DNA of 64,000 bases from assembly GCA_023548195.1 (NCBI GenBank), contig JAJHZJ010000579.1:1032084-1096083 (forward strand), given 5' to 3'. Each line of letters begins with the position of its first letter. Within the stretch, counting starts at the first letter, position 1. This document shows positions 31,191-42,775 of the stretch, piece by piece. Below the pieces are notes generated by a model, which worked only from the letters and a program-made list of their open reading frames with translations, ran no database searches and was not told the origin of the DNA. Made by a program: the position numbers and the translations under genes. This stretch comes from Bettongia penicillata ogilbyi (Eukaryota > Chordata > Mammalia > Diprotodontia > Potoroidae).

Positions 31191-34156
31191 GATACATATA
31201 TGTATATACATATATATGTACATACAAGTAACATTTTTGAAGTAGAGAGATACACACAGGGAAAAGGAAAAAGTCTAGAACAGAATCTATTATGCTTCAG
31301 TTGAAGAAAAGAAAGCAGAAGTAACAATCATGATCTCAGACAAAGCAAAAATTGATCTAATTAAAAGAGATAAAAAAGGAAACAATATCTTGCTGAAAGG
31401 TGTCATAGACAATGTAGTCATATCAGTACCAAACATAATGCATCACATGAAATAGTATCAAAACTTTTGAAGGAGGAGTTGAATGCATTACAGGAGGAAA
31501 TAGAGAATAAAACTACACTAATGGGGGATCTCAACTTTCCCCTCTTGGAACTAGATAAATCTAAACTAAAAATAAACCGAAAGAAGTTAAGGAGGTAAAT
31601 AAATTTCTGGAAAAGTTAGATATAATAGATCTCTGGAGAAAACTGAATGGGAATAAAAAGGAATGTATCTTTATTTTTTCTCAGAAGCAAATGAGGCCTA
31701 CACAAAAATTGATCATGTATTAGAACATAAAAAATCTTACAATCAAATAAAAAAAGTAGATATAGTAAATGCATCCTTTTTAGATATAATGAAATAAATA
31801 TTACATTCAATAATGGACAATGAAAAGAGAAATTAAAAATTAAGTGGAAATTAATGTCTAATTCTAAGAAAAACAAGTCGATCAAAGAATAAATCATAGA
31901 AACAATGAATAATTTCATTAAAGAAAGTGACAACAATGAGACAACATACCAAAATTTATGAGATGCAGCCAAAGTGTTATGCAGGGAAAATTTATATCTC
32001 TATTTGCTTACATCAGTAAAATAGTGAAAAAGCAGATCAATGAATTGGGCATGCAACTAAAAAAGAACAAATTAAAGATCCCCAATTAAACACCAAATTG
32101 GAAATCTTGAAAATCAAAGGAGAAATTAATAAAATTCAAAGTAAAAGAATCATTGAAATAATAAATAAAATTAGAAAATAGTTTGATTAAGAAACACAAT
32201 AAAATAGATAAACCATTGACTAATTTGATTTAAAAATAAAGGAGAAAATCAAATTACTAGTATGAAAAATGAAAGGGTAAATTCACCACTATTAAAGAGG
32301 AAATTAAGACAATTGTTAGCAGTTATTTTGCCCAATTATGCCAATAAATTTGACAACCTAAATGAAATGCATGAATATAAATTACCCAGATTAAAAGAAA
32401 AAGAAATAAAATACTTAAATAATTCAATTTAGAAAAAGAAATTGAACATGCCATAAGTGAACTTCCTAAGAAAAATCTCCAGGATCAGATGGATTTACAA
32501 GCAAGGTCTACCAAATGCTTAAAGAACAATTAACCCCAAAATTATATAAACTGTTTCAAAAATAGATGAAGGAGTCTTACCAAATTCCTTTTATGATACA
32601 AATATGATGCTGATAACCAAACCAGGAAAAGAGAAGATAGAGAAATAAAATTATAGACCATTTTCCTTAATTAATATTGATGAAAAAATATTTCAATAAT
32701 AGCAAGGGGGTTACAGCAGTACATCACAAAGATCATTCACTATGACCAGGTGGGATTTATACCAGGTATGCAGGGCTGGTTAAGTATTAGGAAACTATCA
32801 ACATAATTGATCATATCAGTAACAATACTAACAGAAATTATATGACAATTTCAATAGAAACAGAAAAAGCTTTTGACAAAATACAGAACCCATGCCTATT
32901 AAAAACACTAGAGAGTATAGGAATAAATGGAATTTACCTTAAAATAAGTAATATTTATCTAACACCATTAGCCAGTATTATCCATAATGGGGATAAACTA
33001 TGAACTTTCTCTATATAATCAGGGGTAAAGTTAGGATACTAAATATTAAGTTTATTACTGAGTATTGTGTTAGAAATCTTAGCTATAGAAATAAGAGAAG
33101 AAAAAAATTAAAGGAATTGAAATAGGCAATAAGGAAACAAAACTATCACTCTTTACAGATGATATGATGTCATACTTAAATCCTAGAGAATCAATTTAAA
33201 AAAAGCTACTTGGAATTATTAACATTAGCAAAGTTGCAGGATACAAGATAAACCCATATAAATCATTCACAATTCTATGTGTTACCAACAAAGGCCAGCA
33301 GCAAGAGATAGAAAGTGAAATTCCATTTAAAATAACTGTAGAGAATATAAAATATTGGGAGTCTACCTGCCAAGTCAAACCCAGGAACTGTTTAAACACA
33401 ACTATAAAACACTTTTCACACAAATAAAGATCTAAACAACTGGAGAAATATTTGTTGCTAATGGATAGGCAGAGTCAATATAATAAAAATGACAATTTTG
33501 CCTGTATTAATCTATTTCTTCGGTGCCATACCAATCAAACTATAAAAAAATTATTTAAAGAGCTAATAAAAGTAACAAAATTCATCTGGAAGAACAAAAT
33601 CTCAAGGAAATGAAGAAAATAATGAAAAAAATGGGAAAGAAGGTGGTTTAACTGCACCAGATCTCAAACTGTATTATAAAGCAGTAATTATCAAGACAAT
33701 CTGGTAAGGGCTAAAATGCAGTGTGGTGGATCAGTGAAATATATTAGATACAAATTACATTATAGTAAAAGACCATAGTAATCAAGTATATGATTATCAC
33801 AAAGACCCAAACTGTTGGAACAAAATCTCATCATTTGACAAAAATTCCTGGGAAAACTGGAAAAGAAGTAGGGTAGAAATTAGGTTAATTTCTTAACAAA
33901 TTAAGAAAGCATGGAATAGTTCATCTCTCATGGATAAGGGAAGAATTCAGGACCAGAGAAGATATAGATAACATTACAAAACGTAAAATAGATAATATTG
34001 ATTTTATGAATTTATGAATTTGAAAAAAAGTTTTACACAAACAAAACTAATGCAACTTGTGTCTGAAAAGGCCCTATTTATCAACTATATAGACAACGAA
34101 GTCAAATTAATAAAAATGCAGTTCATTCACCATTTGATAAATAGTTAAAGAATATG
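31051..34156 (+). pseudogene. L1-A ORF2 remnant (endonuclease and reverse transcriptase)
   Basis: Starts with the ORF2 ATG at 31051 ('atggagggaaaacagttagt'). L1 ORF2p supplies the endonuclease and reverse transcriptase that copy L1 RNA into DNA at a nicked target. The endonuclease region is interrupted by a CA/TA microsatellite (31156-31235). Reverse-transcriptase landmarks include 'gaccaggtgggatttataccaggtatgcagg' (32737 on, the D-Q-x-G-F-x-P-x-M-Q block), 'gaaaaagcttttgacaaaatacag' (32861 on) and 'ctctttacagatgatatgatg' (33150 on, the catalytic F-A-D-D region, first residues altered). Numerous stops and frameshifts. The frame is split by HAL1-C and continues at 37012. Confidence 0.8.
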
Positions 34157-34170
34157 AACAGGGAGTTTTT
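34156..34170 (+). repeat. TSD of HAL1-C, left copy
   Basis: 'gaacagggagttttt', part of L1-A ORF2, repeated at 36997-37011 as 'gaacgggtagttttt' (13 of 15). Confidence 0.85.
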
Positions 34171-35269
34171 TAAAAAATTTATTTATTTAACTTTTTCATT
34201 CATTTTCACAAAATTTTGGGTTCCAAATTTTCTCCCCATTTGTCCCCTCCCCCCAACCCAATACACCGAGCATTCTAATTTCCCCTACCACCAGTTTGCC
34301 CTCTCTTCAATCCTCCCTCCCTTCTCTTGTCCCCATCTTCTCTTTTGTCCTGTGGGGCAGATGACTTTCTATTCCCCATTGACTGTATTTCTTGTTTCCT
34401 AGTAGCAACAACAATAATACTCGACAGTTGTTCCTAAAACTTTGAGTTCCAAATTCTCCCCATCCCTCCCTCCCCACCCATTCCCTTTGGGAAGGCAGGC
34501 AATTGAATATAGGCCATATCTGTGTAGTTTTGCAAATGACTTCCATGATAGTCGTGTTGTGTAAGACTAATTGTATTTCCCTCCATCCTATCATGCCCCG
34601 CATTGTTTCTATTCTGTCTTTTGATCCTGTCCCTCCCTAAGAGTGTTGACTTCAAATTGCTCCCTCCTCCCATTGCCCTCCCTTCCATCATCCCCCCCAC
34701 TCTGCTTATCTCCTTCTCCCCCACTTTCCTATACTGTAAGATAGATTTTCATACCAAAATGAGTGTGCATTTTATTCCTTCCTTTAGTCGAATGTGATGA
34801 GGGTAAACTTCATGTTTTTTTCTCATCTCTCCTCTTTTTCCCTCCCCAAGAAGTCTCCTGCTTGCCTCTTGAATGAGAGATAATTTACCCCATTCCATTT
34901 CACCCTCTCTCCTCCCACTACATTTCTCTCTCACCATTTACCTTAATTTCTTTTAAGATATGATCCCATCCTATTCAATTCACTCTGTGCTCTCTGTGTG
35001 TGCATGCTTGTGTGTGTATGTGTGTGTGCGTACACGCATGTACATGTGTGTGTGTGTGCATCGGTGTGTGGTCCCACCAACTACCCAGATACTGAAAAGT
35101 TTTAAGAGTTACAAATATTGTCTTTCCATGTAGGAATGTAAACAGTTCACTTCTGGTAAGTCCCTTCCGACTTCTCTTTGCTGTTTACTTTTTCATGCTT
35201 CTTCTCATTCTTGTGTTTGAAAGTCAAATTTTCTTTTCAGCTCTGGTCTTTTCATCAAGAATGCTTGAA

Positions 35270-36313
35270 AGCATTGAAAGATGCTTTCATTGAAAGACCA
35301 TATTTTCCCCTGAAGTATTATACTCAGTTTTGCTGGGTAGGTGATTCTTGGTTTGAGGCCTAGTTCCTTTGACTTCTGGAATATCCTATTAAACGCCCTT
35401 CAAACCCTTAATGTAGAAGCTGCTAGATATTGTGTTATCCTGATTGTATTTCCACAATACTGGAATTGTTTCTTTGTAGCTGTTTGCGATATTTTCTCCT
35501 TGACCTGGGAATTCTGGAATTTGGCCACAATGTTCCTAGGAGTTTCTCTTTTTGGATCTCTTTCAGGTGGTGATTGATGGTTTCCTTCAATACTTATTTT
35601 GCCCTCTGGTTCTAGAATCTCAGGGCAGTTTTCCTTGATAATTTCATGAAAGATGATGTCTAGGCTCTTTTTTTGATCATGGCTTTCATGTAGTCCCATA
35701 ATTTTTAAATTGTCTCTCCTGGATCCATTTTCCAGGTCAGTTGTTTTTCCCATGAGATATTTCACATTCTCTTCCATTTTTTCATTCTTTTGTTTTTGTT
35801 TTATGATTTCTTGGTTTCTCAGAACATATTAGACTCCATCTGTTCCATTCTAATCTTGGGAGAACTATTTTCTTCAGTGAGCTTTTGAACCTCTTTTTCC
35901 ATTTGGCTAATTTTGCTTTTGAAAGCATTCTTCTCCTCATTAGCTTTTTGAACCTCTTTTGCCAATTGAGTGAGCCTATTTTTCAAGGTGTTATTTTCTT
36001 CAGCATTTTTTGGGGTCTCCTTTACCAAGGTATTGACCCATTTTTCATGCTTTTCTTGCATCTCTCTCATTTCTCTTCCCAGTTTTTCCTCCACCTGTCT
36101 AACTTGATTTTCAAAATCCTTTTTGAGCTCTTCCATGGCCTGAGCCCACAGGACATCCACCTCAGATGTCTGGGATATAGAAGCCCTGACCTCCACGTCT
36201 TTCCCTGATGGCAAGCATTGTACTTCTTCATCAGAAATGAAAGGAGGAAGGAACATCTCTTCCCCCAAAAAGTAGCTCTCTGTGGTCTTATTTTGCTTCC
36301 TTTTTCTGGGCAT
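35270..36313 (-). pseudogene. L1/HAL1 ORF1p, broken (copy C)
   Basis: Starts MPRKRKQNKT at 36313 and reads through the coiled coil to SNMF at 35819, where a one-base loss ends the frame at a point close to the lesion in copy A. It re-opens at 35777 (MEENVKYLMGKT) through the RRM to TLRV at 35400, followed by a TGA stop. The C-terminal domain follows but has a short duplication around 35268-35292 ('gaaagcattgaaagatgcttt'). Non-functional. Confidence 0.85.
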
Positions 36314-36996
36314 TTTCCCAGCCAGTTACTTGACTTCTGAGATTCCTGTCTACCCCTGCCTAGATCCACCCAGCTAGTGCTTGGGGTCTGAGATCCAAAT
36401 GTTGCTTCCCAGCCTCAGGGCTTTCAGTGGTGGGCATGGCTGCTATTCAATGTGAGCTTAAGTTCTGGTGCTTGGGTGGGGGCAGGGCCACCTCCCAGGC
36501 TCAGTTCCCTCAAGGGGTTTATGCAGAGACCTTTGGCAATGGCCCTGAGCTCCCTTCTGCTGCTCTGGGAATCCTGGGCTGCTGCTGCTGGCTCTGCCAC
36601 TCCCTCTGCCGCTGCCTCCCAAGGGAGCCTGAGTCATGGAGACACCCTGCTCCCCTCTCGGCCAGCCCAGACGTCTCTCTCACTGACCTGCAGCGCCTGT
36701 GGGTGAAGGGACCCTCGTGGTCACCGGATGTTCCGTCCCTGAAGCCCGCTTGGATCTGCTCCCCTGGACCCGCTCGGCCAGGGCAGCATAGAGGTGGGCT
36801 CCGCGGTCCTCAGCATAATGGATCCCTCGGGATGGCTCTCCAGGGCTTTCTGGAATGGAAATCTCCTCCACTGCATTGGCATGCTTGCTCCGCTCCAGAA
36901 CCTGTGGGGAGCTCTTTTCACAGGAAACTTCTGGGCTGTGGATTCAGAGCTAGCATACATGAGTCTTTCTACTCTGCCATCTTGGCTCCTCCCCCA
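36314..36996 (-). promoter_or_regulatory. HAL1-C 5' UTR (putative internal promoter)
   Basis: 683-bp GC-rich leader, with both the 'ggagccaagatgg' end and the ORF1 boundary present. The antisense strand is open from the ATG at 36436 across the whole leader. Confidence 0.6.
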
Positions 36997-37011
36997 GAAC
37001 GGGTAGTTTTT
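36997..37011 (+). repeat. TSD of HAL1-C, right copy
   Basis: 'gaacgggtagttttt', matching 34156-34170. Confidence 0.85.
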
Positions 37012-37716
37012 GAAAAAATAAAAGGTATCTATAGACATATGAAAAAATGTTCTAAATCTCTACTGATTAGAGAAATGAGAATTAAAACACCTCTGAGGTA
37101 TAATGTCACACCTTATCAGAGGGGGCAATATGACAAAAAAAGAAAAATGTTGGATTTTGGAGGGGATGTGTGAAAACTGGGATGCTAATGCACTGTCAGT
37201 GGAGTGTGAACTGATCCAACCATTCTGGAGAACAATTTAGAATTATGTCCAAAGGGTTACAAAACTGTGCATACCTTTTGATCCAGGAATACCACTTCTA
37301 GGTCTATATTCCAGACATCAAAAAGTTGGGGGGAGGATCTATTTGTACAAAAATATTTATTACAAAAAAAAAGTTAAATATAGCTTTTTTTGGTTGGTGG
37401 CTAAAAATTGGAAATCAAAGGGATATCCATCAATTGGGGATAGCTAAATAAACAGGCTCATAATTTTACTGAAATTTTATTGTGGTATAAGAAAAGACTA
37501 ACAGGATGATTTTGGAAAAAAAACTTACATGAACTGATGCATAGTGAAGTGAATAGAACCAGGAGAATGCTGTGCACAGTAACAGTAACATTGTTTGATG
37601 AAGAATTGTGCATGACAGCCATTCTCAGTCATACAATGATCCAAGACAATGCCAAAGAACTAATGATAAAGCACACTATCCACCTCCAGGGAAAGAACTG
37701 ATATTGATTGAATATA
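37012..37716 (+). pseudogene. L1-A ORF2 C-terminus and 3' UTR start
   Basis: Continuation of L1-A after HAL1-C: 'aaaaaatgttctaaatctctactgattagagaaatgag' is the C-terminal ORF2 block, also seen at 46480 and 49650. Stops are frequent. The 3' UTR begins at about 37609 and breaks off near 'gatattgattgaa'. Confidence 0.75.
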
Positions 37717-38522
37717 TATGATTATCCTTTGTCCTTGAGAGGACCAAAATGACATAACTATGTTAGAATCAAGTTACAGTGTGTCCTACTGTGGCTGATC
37801 AGAACAATGTGAGCTCAGAATGTTCTACACAAGTTGGACACAAATGGTGCATATTTACATTTGAGATGAATTCTTTAAATTTTTGCATGTCATGTTTCTG
37901 TTGAGCTACTTCAATTTTGCTTTGCTTATAGAGCACAATATCTTTTCTGTTGAGGGCAAACCATGTTAGGCAGTCTTGTACTAGTATCTCCTATGCCATG
38001 CAATGAAGACCAAAGTTCTTCAGCGAGGTCTTGAGAGGGTCCATGTATCACTTTTTCTGACCAACATGTAAGTGCTTGCTCTGTTCTCCATATAGTCTTT
38101 TAGGTAAGCATATATTTGGCTTTAGAACTCTGTGGCCAACCCATTGGAGTTACACTCTCTGTGGTAGAGTTTGAATGCTTGGCAATTTAGTTTGAGAAAG
38201 AACTTCAGCATCTGGGGTTTCATTATGCCAGGTGGCCTTCAGAATATTCCTAAGACAATTCAAATAGAAGCAATTCAGTTTCCTGTTATGGTGCTGGTAG
38301 ACTGTCTACATTTCACAGATATGCAGCAGAGAGGTCAGCACAATGGCTCTGTAGACTTTCAGTTTGTCAGTCAGTCTAAAATCTGTTCTCTCCCACACTT
38401 TCCTTTGGAGTCTCCCAAACATTGAGCTAGGTTTGGCAATTCATGTGTCAACTTCATTGTAAATGTGTACATCCCTGGAAAGTGTACTGTCAAGGTAATT
38501 GGGCTTATCCACAGCATTCAAC
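37717..38522 (-). pseudogene. RTE-type LINE, reverse transcriptase C-terminus and 3' end
   Basis: Minus strand. The translation contains FGRLQRKVW, a KLKVYRAIVLT block, then the position of the 'Y-G-C-E-T-W' motif decayed to H-I-C-E-M-stop, then CLRNILKATW. These are landmarks of the terminal reverse transcriptase region of RTE-type LINEs. Further on, C-P-T-C is a remnant of the terminal zinc-finger-like motif. The 3' end ('ttatgtcattttggtcctct') matches the SINE at 8305. Two in-frame stops are visible. It interrupts the L1-A 3' UTR. Confidence 0.7.
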
Positions 38523-38524
38523 AT

Positions 38525-39068
38525 GTCTTCATTTATTGATTAAATGCTATAACAGGAAAGTAACTTTTGAGGAATCAACCATCATTTTAATCAAGCACAT
38601 ATATATCATTCTCTTAGCTCAGGGGAGAAAGTCAGAACCCTGAACTTCAGAGAAAATGCAGAGAAACTAAAATCAACAGACAGTGCTTTCAGCTGCCTGA
38701 TAAAGCAATACATACATCATAGATCAACAGACAGATGCAACTGTCTGAGCATACATATGTAGTTACCAGAGAGAGAAGCATCAATATCATGGGTTTTCAA
38801 AACTGGAGTGGAGGGGCTCCTCTCTGGCTGTCCAGAGACTCATCTGGCCAAACAAAACACTTCCAATCAGTAGCCTCAAAGCAAACCTCACCTCAGAGTA
38901 CTTATACCACTTCAGAGCCAGAGGACATCACAACCTTTGGGAACCAGTGCCTCATTAACAAAAGGTGTGGGCCTTCCTACAAATCTTCTGAGGCCTATTA
39001 AAGGGTGGGGAAGATCTTTAATCACATTATTCAGTCAGAGGCACTTGATTATACTAAAACAAAAAATG
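38525..39068. repeat. Unclassified interspersed insert
   Basis: About 540 bp between the RTE fragment and the resumed L1-A 3' UTR. It contains 'cattaacaaaaggtgtgggccttcc' and 'ctgaggcctattaaagg', which I have the impression are repeated in marsupial genomes. It could be a solo LTR. No TG..CA ends or polyadenylation signal can be assigned. Confidence 0.35.
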
Positions 39069-39278
39069 TATCATGAATACAAATACAGACTGAAGCATAT
39101 TATTTTTCACTTTCTTTGATTTTTTTCTTTTTTTTGTCTTCTTATACAAAATAACTAATATGGAAATGTTTTACATAACTGAACATGTATTACCTATATC
39201 TTACTGCTTACCATCTCAGGGAAAGGGGAGGGGAGAGAAAGAGGGAGAGAGAGAAATTGAAACTAAAAATTTTTTTAA
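39069..39278 (+). repeat. L1-A 3' UTR terminal part
   Basis: 'gaatacaaatacagactgaagcat', 'aaaataactaatatggaaatgtttta' and a purine tract 'aggggaggggagagaaagagg' follow the order of the L1 3' UTR at 50260-50530. It ends in an A-rich tail immediately before the right TSD. Confidence 0.75.
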
Positions 39279-39296
39279 AAAGACCTTAGGGTATTT
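39279..39296 (+). repeat. TSD of L1-A, right copy
   Basis: 'aaagaccttagggtattt', the partner of 28655-28672. Confidence 0.85.
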
Positions 39297-39405
39297 TGCA
39301 GATGAAAAAACAAGTTCCAATTGGTCAGTCACACATATATCAAGTGAGAGTCAAGAGTAGAAACTGACAACTAGGCTAGTGCTCCTTTTACTATAGCACC
39401 TTCAG
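39297..39405 (-). repeat. SINE fragment
   Basis: 'gcagatgaaaaaacaagttcc' to 'gctagtgctccttttactatagcacc' looks like an antisense tRNA-like SINE, heavily diverged. Confidence 0.4.
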
Positions 39406-40465
39406 AATAAGTTTATCTATTTTAGTATATTTGTATATTTTATTCAGAAATTTTCATATTTATGTGTTTAGGTCATTAAATTATTTACTAATATAGCCCT
39501 CCCCTCTCACCTACCCAAGAAGCCATTTCTTGTGACAAAAACTAAAAAAAGAAAACTGTAAAAAAGCAATTCCACAAAATCAACCAAGCCTTACCAAATG
39601 TATGCAATACACTGCATCCATTGCTCCTACCTCTACAAAGAAGTGTGGAAAGTATTTTTTTCCCCCAATTCTTTGGAGAGAAAATTCTAAGTATTCCATA
39701 AAGCTAGGTTCATAGAAATTTTGTTACAAACTTTTCCAAGGTTCCACAGTCAAAATAAATAAACACTTGTCAAAGTAGGAAATTGGCCTGATTGAATAAT
39801 ACATTTAATGCATTTTCATGAAACAGCTACAATTTTTGGCATGTTATTATGTTGACTATTTTATAGCATTAGAAGTACTAAAGATGCTAAAACCCTTCTA
39901 TCAGCAGCTTTAAAAGGGGTGTGATTTGATACTTGCAACACGGTGTTTCTTTTGTAATTTTTTTTTGCCAATTGCCACATTTCATCCAAGCTGGAGAGGC
40001 ACTTTGATAACATCAGAAAAATAAGATGGCCAAAGAGCCAAGATTTACAAATCTACTAGGAAGTAATTTGTTATCCTTTTTGAAATAAGCTCTTCATGAA
40101 TCAGTATTTTTCCAAAAAGTTCATTGACTTCACTAAAATAAATATCAGAGATATGAGTATTTGAAGATTGCTGTAAAATATTTTTGTGCCACACATGATC
40201 ACAATCAAATATGCATCAATACAGCCTCATAACTACAGGATATTATCACATATTCAAATCTTCTAAAATAATAAAGAAATTACATATGTTTACATTGCTT
40301 TTAGATGTGTGTTTCTTTATAGGGAGATACACTCTAAAGTCTTTTAAAACATGCATTTTCTTGCTTTTGTGGATCCTGAAAAGCATGAATGTGTAATGAA
40401 AGGGTGTCATTTAGGGAAAATTATATTATTTGTTAATATGCATTTAAAAGTTGGTGAAGACAAAT
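39406..40465. other. Unassigned sequence
   Basis: AT-rich. No gene or repeat recognised. Confidence 0.45.
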
Positions 40466-40474
40466 CCCAACAGG

Positions 40475-40640
40475 ATCATAGACAAGTCAGATATAGTCAA
40501 AGTCCATTATTCTACAGATAAGGAAACTAAGGGCCAGGGAGGTTAAATGATTTGCCAGTGATCACAAAGGTGAAACAGAATTTGAACCCAGTTCTTTCAA
40601 CTCTAGAACCAGAGTTCTTTCCACTATATGATATTTCTTC
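40475..40640 (-). repeat. SINE
   Basis: 'ttctacagataaggaaactaagggcc', 'gagtttgccagtgatcac'-like body and 'gaatttgaacccagttctttcaactc' with 'tctttccactatatg' at the end. Antisense therian SINE. Confidence 0.6.
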
Positions 40641-40834
40641 CCAAATATGAGGCAATAGTGAGCCAGAGCAGGGAATATAGGCATGTTTTGATTGAGTAAG
40701 GAAATGAATTAGGCAAGACCATAGTTAAAAGTCAAGACCAGCCACCCAGAAGCCTAGACAAGGCAAGATTACTGGTCAGGTAATTAGAATAGACAAAAAG
40801 AAAAGGTAAAATAATTTTCCAGCCAAAGATCACT

Positions 40835-41381
40835 TAGAACTTCAGCAGGAAAGATTTGTTGCACCTGGGTAAGCGTGAAGCACAGATCCAGATCCAGCAA
40901 ACCAGACATAGGCCTTGGGAGCCATTGAATCAGCTGTTTCTGGCATTCTCAGCCTACAGACAGTAAGGAGGTTGAATAACTTAGGCAAAAGGAGATTACA
41001 CAGATCTCTTTTCTATCACTGAGGCAGGATTCTGTTGCTTTGACCATACTCAGCTCCAAGTCACAGACCTGGATGGCAGTCCCAGAGTAAGGAAGAGCAC
41101 TAGCACATGTGGCCACAGTACAGTGGGAGACTTTTCACTGTTTCAGGGCAGAAAAGAATGCTTATGGTCATTCACAGACCAGAGCGCAGGCCAGAAGAGT
41201 AATAGTCACACCTTTCCTTAGATCAAAACTCCTTGGAATAACTGGAAATTTACAGGTCCCTAGAAGTATCTCTCAAAACAGATGCACAAAATATCTAAAG
41301 CTTGGAACAGTGCACTATCCACCCTGGAAGCAGAACCTCAATTTAACAAAGAGTTAAAAGTGAAAAAAATAGATCAGGGAA
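40835..41381 (+). promoter_or_regulatory. Element O 5' UTR
   Basis: Homologous to the minus-strand leader of element M (56879-57745): shared blocks include 'cagggcagaaaagaatgctt', 'aggccagaagagtaatagtcac' and 'aggtccctagaagtatctct'. This leader differs from that of HAL1. Confidence 0.6.
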
Positions 41382-42447
41382 ATGAGTAAACAACAGGACA
41401 GAATAGGAAGTTGCTATTGTGACAAGGAAGATAAAAATACATACACAGAAGAAGATAACAAAGTCAAAACTCCTACATCCAAAGCTTTCAAGAGGAATAT
41501 GAATTGGTTTCAGGTCATGCAACAGCCCAAAAAGGATTTTGAAAATCAAGTAAGAGAGGTAGAGGAAAAATTGGGAAGAGAAAGGAGAGTGATGTCAAAA
41601 AATCATGAAAAGCACGCCAACATCTTGGTAAAGGAGACACAAAAAATACTGAAGAATATGGCACCTTAAAAAATAGGACAAAATGTAAAAAAGTTATAAA
41701 AAGACAATGAGGAAAAAATGTCTTAAAAAGTAGAATTGGCCAGATGGAAAAAGAAGCACAAAAATTAACTGAAGGAAAAAACCTCCTTAAAAATGACAGT
41801 GGAGGATATGGAAGTTAATGACTTTATGTGAAATCAAGAAACAATAAAACAATGCCTAAAGAATGGGAAAATAGAAGACAATGTGAAATATCTCATTGAA
41901 AAAGCAACTGACCTATAAAAGAAATCCAGAAGAGAGAATTTTAAAATTATTGGATTACCTGAAAGTCATGATCAAAAAAAGAGCCTAGATATATTTTTTC
42001 AAGAAATTATCAAGGAAAACTTCCCTGATATTCTAGAAACAGGGAAGAAAATAGAAATTAAAAGAATCCTCTGATCACCTTCTGAAAGAAATCCCAAAGT
42101 GAAAACTTCTAGGAATATTATGTTCAAATTCCAGAGCTTTCAGGACAAAGAGAAAATAACGCAAGTAGCCCAAAGAAACAATTCAAGTATTGTGGAGTCA
42201 CAGTCAGGATAACACAAGATTTAGCAGTTTCTATGTTAAAGGAATAGGAGGGTTTGGAACATGATATTCTATAGGGCAAAGGAGTTAGGACTGCAGCCAA
42301 GAATCACCTACTCAGCAAAACTGAATAGAATTCTTCAGGGGAAAAAATGGATTTTCCATGATATGGAGGACTTTCAAGCATTCTTGAGGAAAGTCAGAAC
42401 TGACTAGAAAATTTGACTTTCAAATGCAAGACTCAAAAGAAATATAA
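41382..42447 (+). pseudogene. Element O ORF1 remnant
   Basis: Begins MSKQQDRIGSCYCDKEDKNT, a different N-terminus from the MPRKGKK type of HAL1. The first open piece runs to 41669 and includes the coiled-coil start (KKDFENQVREVEEKLGRE). Later parts are out of frame: 'ttggattacctgaaagtcatgatc' (41952 on) is the RRM segment, and 'cttctaggaatattatgttcaaattcc' the second RRM strand. It ends at a TAA at 42445-42447. The different N-terminus indicates a separate L1 lineage. Confidence 0.75.
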
Positions 42448-42533
42448 AAAGGGAAACAAGAAAAAGAAATCTAAAGGGTCTTAAGGTTAAACTGCTTTCA
42501 CTCCTATATGGGAAGATGATAGCTGTAACTCAT

Positions 42534-42544
42534 AAGAACTTTCT
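42534..42544 (+). repeat. TSD of the ORF2-bearing L1, left copy
   Basis: 'aagaactttct' in the inter-ORF of element O is repeated at 47416-47426. The 'at/aagaa' context fits L1 target cleavage. Confidence 0.8.
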
Positions 42545-42559
42545 TAGATTTCCAGTTCT

Positions 42560-42775
42560 GGGAGCCAAGATGGTGGAGTGATTGGTAATTGATATCTCCC
42601 TCCACTTGTTGACATTGATGAGCTCAGAGAATATCTTCCAGCAAAGTTGAACATAATATTTCAGGCAAGGAGATGGACATTCAGTGAAATAAGGAATTTC
42701 CAAACCTACCTGATGAAAAAACCAGAACTCAATAGAAAATTCAATCTTCAAATGAAAGTCTCAAGGGAGACATAA
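42560..42775 (+). pseudogene. L1 5' terminus fused to ORF1 C-terminal remnant
   Basis: 'ggagccaagatggtggag' leads in about 60 bp to 'cagcaaagttgaacataatatttcagg', corresponding to the S-A-K-L-N-I-I-F-Q segment near the end of ORF1. The rest of that frame follows ('cagaactcaatagaaaattcaa', 'aagggagacataaaaaga') to the normal ORF1 stop. About 45 codons of ORF1 remain. Confidence 0.7.

Larger units (their letters stand above)
34171..36996 (-). mobile_element. HAL1-type half-L1, copy C, nested in L1-A
   Basis: A 2.8-kb full-length HAL1, collinear with copy A. It runs from its 5' terminus with 'ggagccaagatgg' (36972-36996) through 5' UTR, ORF1 (36313-35400 and beyond), inter-ORF with a TG/CA repeat (34996-35070) and ORF2 start remnant (34583-34564) to a duplicated 3' module and A-rich tail at 34171-34190. 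The TSD lies in L1-A ORF2, and L1-A resumes exactly after it with 'aaaaaataaaaggtatctat', proving the order of insertion. Confidence 0.9.
28673..39278 (+). mobile_element. Full-length decayed L1 (L1-A), with nested insertions
   Basis: TSDs separated by 10.6 kb bracket a single old L1. It has a 5' UTR (28673-29488), ORF1 remnant (29489-30501), inter-ORF region (30502-31050), ORF2 remnant (31051-34156 and 37012 to about 37608) and 3' UTR (37609-37716 resuming at 39069). Removing HAL1-C with one TSD copy (2.84 kb) and the 1.35-kb RTE-containing insert leaves about 6.4 kb, the expected size of a complete L1. Many stops and frameshifts show it is inactive and older than HAL1-C. Confidence 0.85.

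Noticed and set aside
36427..37173. 248-codon plus-strand frame as a host gene
   Set aside because: It lies antisense across the HAL1-C 5' UTR and runs through the target-site duplication into L1-A. Its first part matches the antisense frame of HAL1-A, so it is repeat-derived.
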